28,563 bases of DNA, from NCBI GenBank assembly GCA_000818945.1, contig KN805409.1, positions 17,317 to 45,879 of the forward strand, read 5' to 3'. A program made the translations under genes and the position numbers. Positions 1 to 9,015 of the stretch are shown here, one piece after another. How positions within the stretch are numbered: the stretch's first letter is position 1; each line of letters begins with the position of its first letter. Under the pieces are notes generated by a model. It did no database searches. It was not told the origin of the DNA and was given only the letters and a program-made list of their open reading frames with translations. The DNA comes from Schizochytrium sp. CCTCC M209059 (lineage: Eukaryota; Sar; Bigyra; Thraustochytrida; Thraustochytriidae).

Positions 1-1158
1 CCCCCCCCCCCCCCCCGGCTCTTCGTGGTGCTCAGCTCTTTGGGCCCGGCCTTCTAGATTTTTGTTCATCTGGCAGTGGTGAGCTGGGCTCGTCGCTGGA
101 ACCGGGCCGCTGGCTTCTTCTGATCACAATCTCAGCTGCAGTCATCACACGAGATTTTCATCTCTTGCCCTCGGCCGTGGCGTCGCGCACGGCTGCCTCG
201 GCAGCGCCGTCCCGAGCGGGTGCGCCGCTCCGAGACTGCGTCTTCTCGCAGCCCGCCACCGAAAACACCGTCTGCAGTGAGCACATAGAATCTGCTCAAG
301 TGTCAAGCTTCATCACGGCCATGGCTGCAGCGAGCTGGATCTCGGCAACGCTGCGCGCGACCGGGAAGCGGCCGCTGCCGGCAGCAGCTTGGCGGGTGGT
401 CGCGTTCCGAGCCGGGTCGCCCGCGGTGTCCGGTACGGAAGCGGGCGAGGCGTCAGCCGTGGCAAGGCCGTCGCGAGCGCGCGTCGCAGCACCCAGCAAG
501 CGAGTCACAGCTGCGCGGCCGGCGGCCAAGGCTGGCAGCTGGGTCGGCACGCCAGGTGCGGCAGCGGCTTCGGCTCCTCGGCGTCGCTTCGCCTGGCCTG
601 GCTTGGCTCGGCCCGGCTCGGCCCGGCTCGGCTCGGCTTGGACGCCTGGCCACTGGCGTGCGCTTCCTCGGCAGCGACTGCGAGACCGACGGCGAGCTGG
701 ACCGCGATGAGGCTCGTGCCCCCACATGCGAGCAACAAGAGAAGGTGTGGCAGGGTCCAGCTCGCAAAAGAAGCCAGCTGTGGCTGGCTTAAAGCTGAGC
801 TGGCTAGCCCGCTGGCTGCACTGCTGTTAGCAATTGCAACGGGCGATGCCAGCACCCTCAGGCAGGACGTTGTTATCGACGGTGGGACCGCGGGATTGCG
901 CTGCGACATGAAGTGTCATGTAACGTGGGACGCCTGGCTGGTGTGATCGAGAAGCTTGGAGGGCGGCATGGCCCGGAGAGTGGCTCTGGACGTTTGGCCG
1001 CCAGGAGTCTTGCGCGTATTCTCATTCGTATTTTGTCGTGCTAGCTGGCTTGTGGCTTGTGGCATGTGGCTGTGGCTGCAGCTACTGTGATTAATTGCTG
1101 TAACTATCTCCATCGAGTCGCCAATTGCGAGCTTCGTGGGCGGAGGGATGGCCTGCCC
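1..1158. other. GC-rich stretch with no convincing gene
   Basis: The window opens with a run of 16 C, followed by about 1.1 kb of GC-rich sequence. Several open frames overlap here on both strands, but their translations are Ala/Arg/Ser/Gly-rich, none shows a recognisable domain, and they partly come from a GGCTC-type pentamer run near 590-645. A possible coding tail on the minus strand (about 260-165, ending in TGA, preceded by a CTGCAG acceptor-like site) has no identifiable upstream partner. I see no supportable gene. Confidence 0.5.
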
Positions 1159-1767
<609 letters not shown>

Positions 1768-2028
1768 ATGCTGACAATATCTGACATCGGTCCGCTCGCG
1801 CGCGAGTGAGCGCAGTCAAGATGGACCACGTCGAAGTGGCGCCGCAAGTATGACAGAAAGCAGGCTCTCGTCTCGCAATCACTGACCATCGCAGCGCGAA
1901 GACAAATTGGATTCAGGACGTGCATTTGCTTTAGCTGTCCCTTGCGGGTTCTTGGATTCTCTCTTGCATGCTTTACAACTTCTCAAGGCCTGCTTACTTG
2001 AAAGGTGCGATTTCTAGATTTTTAAAAG
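1768..2028. other. Intergenic, no feature seen
   Basis: Between the CAGC array and the first membrane-protein fragment. Composition becomes AT-richer to the right. No ORF, RNA gene or repeat is supportable here. Confidence 0.5.
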
Positions 2029-2623
2029 TTATGTTGCAACTGGGACCTCGTTTGAAATGGTCGGCAAGACCGATAGGATCTGCATTGAATTGCTGAGTTT
2101 AAAGCTCGCACACAGGAGCGCAATCAAATTGTACGAGAGGAAAAGACTGTAAAGAAGCGAAACGAGAGCCATCCAGATGGACAATATCGGCATCAGCGCA
2201 TATCCAGGAGAGATCCATAGCCACGATGAGTTCATAAGGGAAAAGAAAAACCCAAAATGAGCTGATATTCTGTGTGATTGAGATAAAGTAAACCGGCAAA
2301 GCTCAGAATGCAAGCCAATGCACAACACGACAAGTTCCTTGCACTTGACGCCCAACAGAGCAAGACCGGGTATGGCACATATCCATGCGTAGACGATTGC
2401 ATACACCGCAAGTGACTGTTTCAAACCAAAGATATTTCAAGGTCGATACGAGGATGGCCAGCATCATATATCCGAATGCAAGCGCTCCAAATAAGAGTTT
2501 GGTAGTTCAAATCACATTCTAGTCGTCGGAATACGAGTCCGGGATCGTTGTCATGATCAGGCGTTGATTTCCATACCCAGCAAATCCTTGCGGCCCAACA
2601 TCATACGCAGCTTGGGCGATCAT
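2029..2623 (-). pseudogene. Broken multi-pass membrane protein gene (fragments in shifted frames)
   Basis: Reading leftward from an ATG at 2623, a 34-residue acidic/polar start ends at TAG (2521-2519). The same frame continues past a second stop (TGA) into a hydrophobic helix (LFGALAFGYMMLAIL, about 2490-2440). The next helices appear in other frames: SLAVYAIVYAWICAIPGLALLG (about 2415-2350), then CALACILSFAGLLYL one frame over (about 2320-2275), then LMPILSIWMALVSLLYSLFL back in the second frame, ending in a short polar tail and TAA at 2029. Each piece looks like a transmembrane segment, but no single frame joins them. The simplest reading is a decayed membrane protein gene. Very short introns or sequencing indels are alternatives. 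I do not recognise the family. Confidence 0.4.
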
Positions 2624-2818
2624 TCCTGTGATGGAAAGCTAAAGTTTATCGCCACTCGGCCGCAAGTTCCTACGTTTTGGCGTTTTAGCAGCTCAAAAGT
2701 TCGTACTTTGGCAAGGTTATTCTTTGTCCGGTTCCTTGGCAGTTAATCGCCGCAATGACGCCCGGACCGTTGGTGGCGTTGGCGCCGGACCAGCGCTGCC
2801 GGAACCGGTCTCAGCTGA

Positions 2819-2970
<152 letters not shown>

Positions 2971-3004
2971 TCCTAACGAGGTCAGCAATGAAGTCCGTAT
3001 ATAC

Positions 3005-3286
3005 ATGGATGCACAAGCGGCGGCAGTTGAGTTCTTACTCGAAGCGGCTTTTGGTCAAACGGACAATACATCTAAGCTCAAAGAGAATGCAAATTCTCTC
3101 TTGCGTGCCTTCTATGCGAAGGTAGACTATAAGGATGTCGGAGAAAAGGCCCCAAGGCGCACGTCAACTCGCGGCTATAGTCAAGGCGACACTTTCGCCT
3201 TGGCCTACAACATAATGCGCTTCTATTACAAGAACGCTTTCCATAAGACAGGCTCCACTGCGGAGAAATACACTACCTACAGCTAA
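3005..3286 (+). CDS. Small orphan ORF, 93 aa, function unknown
   Basis: ATG at 3005 to TAA at 3286. The protein has a balanced composition, unlike the repeat-derived ORFs around it: an amphipathic start (AAAVEFLLEAAFG), a basic middle (KAPRRTSTRGYS) and a Tyr-rich end (MRFYYKNAF). The frame stays open leftward through the (CTTT) array to a TGA at 2816, and an acceptor-like CCTAACGAG sits at about 2972-2980, so it could be the last exon of a gene whose 5' part I cannot identify. No signal peptide, membrane segment or known domain is visible. It lies tail-to-tail with the minus-strand gene ending at 3369. Confidence 0.3.
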   Translation: MDAQAAAVEFLLEAAFGQTDNTSKLKENANSLLRAFYAKVDYKDVGEKAPRRTSTRGYSQGDTFALAYNIMRFYYKNAFHKTGSTAEKYTTYS

Positions 3287-3368
3287 TAATTCACTAGTTC
3301 ACTGTAGCTCGGACCGAAAACCCACTTCAGATCGCCGGACCTTCAGCCCCGCAGGGTATTGGTTCTGC

Positions 3369-4469
3369 TCACAATGAATTGCTTTGACTCGGCGGCATGG
3401 TCGAGTTATAATTAAACAGGCTCACAGAGGAGATGGAGAGGAGCACGGGGAATCTTGGGACTGGCTGCTTAGGAGACATGCGCTGCTGTGGCTCTCGCGA
3501 TTGTCCCCTCTCGATACACAGGCTCCCCACGGGCAAGGTTGACTTCATCTTGTCCATGACGCGCACTTGTGATGGCGTCATCCTTGGTCCTCGATACAGA
3601 GCCAGCAACGCGAATACGACGAGCGCGGCCCATCTCTTGTCTCATGATTTGTGCGGATCAGAGCCGAATGTTTCGCTTGTGCGATCCACTTGGATTCTTG
3701 TAGCAGAACAGATCGCAGAACGGCCAGGCGTGTGACTTCGCCTCGCACGGGAGGTGGCATAGGCCGAAAAAAGGCACAACATGTGCACTTGCGTATCACA
3801 CGTTCCGACATAGGACGCTGATGACGGATCGACTGCAATTTGCCAGATTGCAGCAATAGTGGAAATCATTGGAACAAAAGTGATGCGTAAGAGGCGTCGA
3901 AAAGCTTGTTTGACAGGATCAGACGCAACGTCAGCCATATGTGCACGCGTAAAGGTCCTCTGTATATAGAGAAGCATGCCTACGGTGGACAAATCTCCGA
4001 TCGAGAAAAGAATCTCATCGAGGTAAGTCCAAGATCCGCCGCCAAACTCAACAGCGCAAACTTCATCATCTACGAGAAAACTCTTGTACAAGAGTATGCT
4101 TTTACCAACACAGAGGATATAGCTGGCCACATGAAACGCTCGAATCGCGCTGAGCAGGTGCACCTGATGCTTTGGTTGCCCAAACCCGTGAAGCAATGAG
4201 TCAACACGATCGCAGTACAGAAAGCTTGTGCCTGCTTTGATCGTGTAGTAGCATACCGTCAACGTGTCGATCAGAATCGGACAAAGAAACTGGGAAAAAC
4301 CTTCGACAAGAGCGCTCACAATGTTGAGGAATAGAAACAAATACATGATCACTTTGATGCGACGACGTTTTCTCGGGTGCTTTAAATGCGAAACTGTGTC
4401 CATTGTTTCAGGAAACATGGTGACGGCTACGAGGAGACCTAGAATGCGGATCCAAATTTGCGCATTCAT
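3369..4469 (-). CDS. Seven-transmembrane protein, needs two short introns or carries two frameshifts
   Basis: From ATG 4469 one frame runs to TGA 3642 with six hydrophobic helices, starting IWIRILGLLVAVTMF, then VIMYLFLFLNIVSALVEGF, FLCPILIDTLTVCYY, VASYILCVGKSILLY, ILFSIGDLSTVGMLLYI and FVPMISTIAAIWQIAV. Just past this stop the same frame holds a seventh helix (WAALVVFALLALYRG) and a cytosolic-looking tail ending at TGA 3369. Removing GTGCAC...GCGAG (3788-3742, 47 nt) and GTGGAT...ATGAG (3689-3641, 49 nt) gives exons 4469-3789, 3741-3690 and 3640-3369, all phases matching, 334 aa, with a Cys-containing loop (HAWPFCDLFCYKNP) before helix seven. The donors differ from the GTACGT/GTAGGT type elsewhere in the window, so indel disruption remains possible. 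The seven-helix layout suggests a receptor-like protein, but no family is recognised. A start further upstream near 4622 lacks an ATG. Confidence 0.5.
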
Positions 4470-5347
4470 TTCGCGTGCTTTTGCAAAACGTCCTCCGCCT
4501 TCTGGCGATCCTGCAACTTTCTTTTGTGATAGCAATTGCGCGCGAGGCGCCGCAGCTGCGCGAGCTTCTTCGCCTGCACTGCGACAACTTATGCTTTGTT
4601 TCTCTCGACCAGGTAGCAGCACGCGGTCTCACCCTCGGGCCAACCCAGTGACATATTTGGCGGTTTGTTCGTACAGCCTCAGGCTTGCCTGTTCGCTCGC
4701 TTCACACTGTCATTTCATCACGTATTCTTTGCTGAACTCAAAATGTCCACATGCGTTCTTCTCGTATACCCTGATAGTGATTTCAGTTAAACTCACATGG
4801 AGCCATACTACTACAAAACGCTGCCGAGCCGGGCGGTCACCGTGACCGTCCGAGTCCGCTCGAGTTGACAACGGATTTTTTTTTCTTTCTTTGTGTGTAT
4901 AGCGTTTACCGCGGGAAACGGTTCTCCTGTTTATCATGTTGGGTACAAGCCCATTGGAAGCGCTCTCAGCTATTTCACACGGCAGATTTGTGTGAAGACT
5001 CGCGCAAAGCCTTCTGCTCACAAAGCCTGGTGAACGAAGAGCTGTGAGCGAGTGTCAAGGTTATGGACGTGAACATCAGCTTGTTTTTGGTGTACTCATG
5101 CTTCTCATTTGAGAGAGTAAAGAAGAAGAAGATATAGGGCATGTTGCGTCCGTCCCAAGAATTGTGACCGCTGGCTTGGGTCCTATGTGTTTCTGGTTTT
5201 CTCTGGCATTGCATTGGCACCGTGGCACCTTGAACAAAATGTATAGGATATTCTCTGAATCTATTTAAAAAAAAGTTCAAGTTTATTTTTCCTCGCAGTC
5301 AGTCAGTCAGTCAGTCAAGCAACCAATCGAAATCCCAAACTAGAACG
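4470..5347. other. Divergent intergenic region, no gene seen
   Basis: Lies between the starts of the minus-strand seven-helix gene and the plus-strand actin-processing fusion, so it should hold both promoters. Short overlapping ORFs occur on both strands without domains. A T-run with TTTC units is at about 4875-4890, and a short CAGT run (about 5297-5316) lies just upstream of the 5348 start codon. No TATA box or other motif can be asserted. Confidence 0.5.
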
Positions 5348-6670
5348 ATGGCATCATCATCATCATCATCATCATCAACTTTCACCATCGTTCTCGATCC
5401 GAGCGCCACGACGGGCCGGGCGCGACGTCTCGTTGACGAGGCCTGCGCGCTGCTGCACGCCGAGTGGCCCGCGGGCGGGAGTCTCGCGCGGAGGGCGCAA
5501 CGATTGCGGGAACAGCAACAAGCTGGCAGCGTTTTTCTCGGGCTCGTGCAGGTGCACAACACCAGCAAAGAGGACGACAGCGCGGAGAATGATCACTGTG
5601 TAGGCTTTGCACAGCTCCAGGCGGTCGCTGACAAGGGTGAAGGTCCCGCATGCGCCCTGACTTCTGTTGTCATCAGTGAGACGCTTCGTGGCAGCGGCTT
5701 GGGTCGCCAGCTCATGGATGGCATTCACGATCAGGCCGAACGTCTCGGGTACACTTATGTGTATCTCTGGACATCCACGGCGCAAGGCTTTTACGCAAGG
5801 TGCGGCTATCTGTGCTGCGAAAGTGTCACAGTGGCTCGGCCCATTCTGGACAATTTAGCAGAGAATCAAGTCTCTGCTCTCGAGCGTATGCTCGCCAAAA
5901 TGCGTGCCAGGAACGCAGAGCAAGACACGGGGCTATCGTCGAAGGCACCAGACTACGATCACGAATCTGCTGACGCCGAAAACGTGGTGTGGATGCGGAA
6001 GCGCCTCATCGAGGATCTCCCGGCCGAGATCCTCGACGCGGATGCCATCGATGCCGAGGTCTGCGCAGACCTGCGTCATTTTGCGGTCGAGGCCACAGGT
6101 TTTCGCCTCGCCCTTCTCAATGTACCGCTTCATCGCCAAGTTGGACCCTCGTGCGGCCTTGCGGCGCTACGTATGGCGCGCCACTACCTCTGTGGAGCTG
6201 CGCTCGCGCCAGGAGCGCCATCGCTTTTGCAAGAGGCGCAGCAGCGTGGCTATTCCACGGGTGGTGAATTGTACAAGATTGACGACCTTGCTTCGCTTGC
6301 TGAAAGTGTGTCTGGCCTCAGCGCCAAGGTCGTCGCCATCTCTGTAGAGACGCTTTCTGCCTCCGTTTCGCCATCTCACGTGACGATTCTTCCCTATGAT
6401 CGTGGAGCCGGCTCGGCGCCCGAGAAACGCCACGGTAAAAGTGCTCACTATGCGCTCGTTGTTGGCAGTGCATCTCAGGACGCCTCACTGGCGGCGGGTG
6501 AAGTTGTTCGTGAGGATACGTCCACCCGAGCATGCGAATTTATTATCGTGCAGCATGGTATGAGTCGACGTCTTGTTGTTGCGCGAACCTCTGACTGGAT
6601 CGCGAGTAACAGCCAGCTCGACCTCTGGCCTGCCCTCAAAGGCAAAATGCTCATTCTGTCTTCTTCGTAA
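5348..6670 (+). CDS. Fused actin N-acetyltransferase (NAA80-like) and actin maturation protease (ACTMAP-like)
   Basis: 440 aa, one exon, ATG 5348 after a CAGT run; residues 2-10 are poly-Ser plus Thr from an ATC repeat. Residues ~12-165 are a GNAT domain: beta strand ALTSVVIS (103-110), acetyl-CoA loop RGSGLG (114-119), helix, then GFYARCGY (147-154). Residues 211-220 (NVVWMRKRL) resemble the W-M-x-K motif that closes NAA80. Residues ~221-440 match ACTMAP (C19orf54), a C39-like cysteine protease: QVGPSCGLAAL with Gln264 and Cys269 as predicted oxyanion and nucleophile, GYSTGGELYKIDDLASLA (301-318), ILPYD (347-351), SAHYALVVG with His367, and QHGMSRRL near the end. In animals ACTMAP removes the N-terminal Met or Cys from actin and NAA80 then acetylates the exposed acidic residue; a single cytosolic enzyme could do both here. 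The linker (165-210) lacks the proline runs that recruit profilin in the animal enzymes. Both active sites look intact. Confidence 0.88.
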   Translation: MASSSSSSSSTFTIVLDPSATTGRARRLVDEACALLHAEWPAGGSLARRAQRLREQQQAGSVFLGLVQVHNTSKEDDSAENDHCVGFAQLQAVADKGEGPACALTSVVISETLRGSGLGRQLMDGIHDQAERLGYTYVYLWTSTAQGFYARCGYLCCESVTVARPILDNLAENQVSALERMLAKMRARNAEQDTGLSSKAPDYDHESADAENVVWMRKRLIEDLPAEILDADAIDAEVCADLRHFAVEATGFRLALLNVPLHRQVGPSCGLAALRMARHYLCGAALAPGAPSLLQEAQQRGYSTGGELYKIDDLASLAESVSGLSAKVVAISVETLSASVSPSHVTILPYDRGAGSAPEKRHGKSAHYALVVGSASQDASLAAGEVVREDTSTRACEFIIVQHGMSRRLVVARTSDWIASNSQLDLWPALKGKMLILSSS

Positions 6671-6951
6671 ATTATGCAAAACGCAATCGCACGCACACAC
6701 ACAAACAGAGACAAAGGCAATAGGTGATTATTATTCTAGAAAATGAGGCGCCGTGTCCCGTTTGATTCGAAGGGGGAGGGGGGGGAGGGCAACTCTTTGC
6801 TCGCCTCCATTCGTTCTTGCAATAATAACAAACAGGAAGAAACGAGAAGGAAAGCATCGTTTGCCTCATTCTTCCCTTTCTGACTTTTCCTTGTATGGAG
6901 AGCAATACTGTTTTGTTTTGTTTTCAACATTGGTAACCACACCTTCAGCGA
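6671..6951. other. Convergent 3' intergenic region
   Basis: Tail-to-tail spacer between the actin-processing fusion (+) and the coiled-coil gene (-). It holds a CACACA run right after the first stop codon and a G-rich run (GGGGGAGGGGGGGGAGGG, about 6771-6788). No canonical AATAAA is seen. Confidence 0.5.
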
Positions 6952-8148
6952 TCAAATGCCATCGGTCTCGTCAATTTTCTTCTCTTGTGGCTCGATCACG
7001 TCAAACGAAGAGTTTTCTGCCTCTTTCCCAGAAGACAAGCTGGGATCTCGCAATATGGGAGGGGCCTCAAAACTGTCACGGGATCCGAGTTGCAGCAATT
7101 TATCAGTGTCTTCATGTTCAACGTCCTCTTGTGAGCCAGCAGTGGTCGCCTTGGCTTTACGCAGCTCTTCGAGCTTCTTCTTATTCATGACAATCGAGTC
7201 TGTGACCATCTTTGAATCCCCAGAACTCTGCTGCGCGGGAGCTGTGATTTGGACGCTCTCAGTTCTTGGCTGGTCAGACAAAAGTTTAAACTGCTTCCTG
7301 ATTCCCTTTGCCGAGAATCCGCTCGTTTTTTTTTTCAATGGCGTGTGCAGCAAGGAAGCTTGCTTGTGACTTGCTTGTGAGCGAGGGTTTGACTTGGAAA
7401 AGACAATCGAGTCCACAACGCGTCGCCGCGGCGGAGAAGCTTGTTGTCCAGAGGACCGTCGTGGGTTTTTCGCGCCTCTCCCCTTGTCTGACGAAGAATC
7501 AAGGCCTGTAGGCCGTCTTGGCATCATCTTTGGTCTCGTGGTCGGCATCGGCGTGCTCGAGGGACCGATTCTAACGTGTTTGCCGTCTTCGAGACTCTCC
7601 AGTCGCTGTTCAAGATGGGAAATGAGATGAAGCGTCCAGCGATCCTTGTCCTCTGCCTTGTCCTCGCGGCTCGTCAAACTCATCAAATCAGCGTCACTGC
7701 TCAGGAGATCGTCCATGCAAACTTCTTGTTGACGCTTGGCAAGACGGGCCAAGCTCTCTTCGAGGGTTTTTCTTGCATGCGCGGGGACCCCTGCAACGTC
7801 TTCAATTGCGTTGCGGATGGTGGAGAGTGAGGCCTCAAGTTCAGTTCGTAGAGACGCGTCCACCGCGAACTCACGCTTTGCGAGGTCGGCGCCCTTGCGC
7901 AGGACTTCGAGCTCAAGTTCAAGAGAGTTCTTGTCGAGTGCAAGGCGCGCCATTTCTTGGCGTAATGCCGGTACGTCTACCTGAGCAGACCGCGTGAGTT
8001 CATCGATCTGCGTCGAGAGCCGCCTTGATAGCATCGACGTCGACCCTCTTCGGCGCGCGGATTGTTTCTGCTGCACCTTGCGCAGCTCCGCCTTCATGCT
8101 CTTCATGTCTTCGCGCAGCTCGCGGAGTGCCGCATTCTCCTCGGCCAT
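6952..8148 (-). CDS. Coiled-coil protein with disordered basic C-terminal half
   Basis: 398 aa from ATG 8148 to TGA 6952; the open frame extends upstream to 8295 without another ATG. Residues ~1-45 (AALRELREDMKSMKAELRKVQQKQ) and ~60-150 (RLSTQIDELT, EMARLALDKNSLELELEVLRKG, RTELEASLSTIRNAIEDV) form heptad-rich coiled coils. A further helix (HLISHLEQRLESLEDGKHV) lies near residue 190. The rest is Ser/Lys/Arg/Pro-rich and probably disordered, with basic clusters such as PPRRRVVDSIVFSK, a related TDSIV motif further on, and an acidic end. There is no membrane segment or enzyme motif. It is probably a scaffold or cytoskeletal protein; I do not recognise the family. It is divergent from LTV1 and shares its 5' spacer. 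Confidence 0.75.
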   Translation of the reverse strand: MAEENAALRELREDMKSMKAELRKVQQKQSARRRGSTSMLSRRLSTQIDELTRSAQVDVPALRQEMARLALDKNSLELELEVLRKGADLAKREFAVDASLRTELEASLSTIRNAIEDVAGVPAHARKTLEESLARLAKRQQEVCMDDLLSSDADLMSLTSREDKAEDKDRWTLHLISHLEQRLESLEDGKHVRIGPSSTPMPTTRPKMMPRRPTGLDSSSDKGRGAKNPRRSSGQQASPPRRRVVDSIVFSKSNPRSQASHKQASLLHTPLKKKTSGFSAKGIRKQFKLLSDQPRTESVQITAPAQQSSGDSKMVTDSIVMNKKKLEELRKAKATTAGSQEDVEHEDTDKLLQLGSRDSFEAPPILRDPSLSSGKEAENSSFDVIEPQEKKIDETDGI

Positions 8149-9015
8149 CCTATGCTGCGCAAGGTGCGGCGGCGCGCTCAAACGATCGCCCGCCCGCCCG
8201 CCACGCCGGGCGCCCGCCACAGCTTTGGCCTGTTTGCCCGTCTGCCTGCGTGTCTGCTTCTTGGCCTCGGGCGTGAACTTAGTCACGTTCCGCAAACCAC
8301 CTGACAGTCTTCGATCGATCCGTTGGGGCTCTACTTGTCACTGAGTCTGTCAGTGATAGATAGCCTCCCTGACATCGACAGCGAGCAGTGGCATGCCCAA
8401 TGGCGGCACGTCCGCAGCTTGGACGCCTAGCACAAATTGGAGCCACCTTCGCCTCGCGTCTTCTTCTGCGCCACAACACTCGCACTCGTCGGCTGCGGCC
8501 ACGGCATACAGCTCTCGCGAAGCCACCAGCAGCGCGGTCCCAGCAACATCCAAAATAAAAATCACGAGCAACCGCGGGTGCGACCTCGGCGCGGCGCCTC
8601 GGAGGCAGGCAGTTTAGACCCGCAGAGGGCTGAAAATGCCGCAACCCCGCAAGGGCGAGAATGGCTGGCAGCCCGGACACACGCCGAGGACCCAGACAGA
8701 CGCAGACACAGACCCAGTCGCAGACCCAGACGCAGTCGCAGACCCGGACGCCTTGCCGCGAGCGAGGGAGCGACGAGCAGGGACTCGGCTAGAGCTGCGC
8801 GGCTGGAGCGGCTAGAGCGGCGGAGCGACGCGCAGGGCGGCCCGGAGGAGACCCGGGCCCCACGGCGCGCATTGCGGACTCCACCACCCACCCACCCACG
8901 CGCGCACGTCTTCGCGCTTCCACGCGTCCACGCTACGACTCCTGCTTGAACCCTCGCGCGCGAGACCAGGCACGCGGAGGCAAGGCAGAGAGGAAAGGCA
9001 GCGCACGTGGGCACG
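8149..9015. other. Bidirectional 5' spacer with imperfect CAGACC/CAGTCG repeat
   Basis: Head-to-head spacer between the coiled-coil gene and LTV1, so both promoters should be here. It contains an imperfect six-base repeat of CAGACC, CAGTCG and CAGACG units at about 8690-8750, a GAGCGG-rich stretch (about 8795-8825) and an ACCC run (about 8883-8898). Overlapping ORFs are Arg/Ala-rich and carry no domain. Confidence 0.55.
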
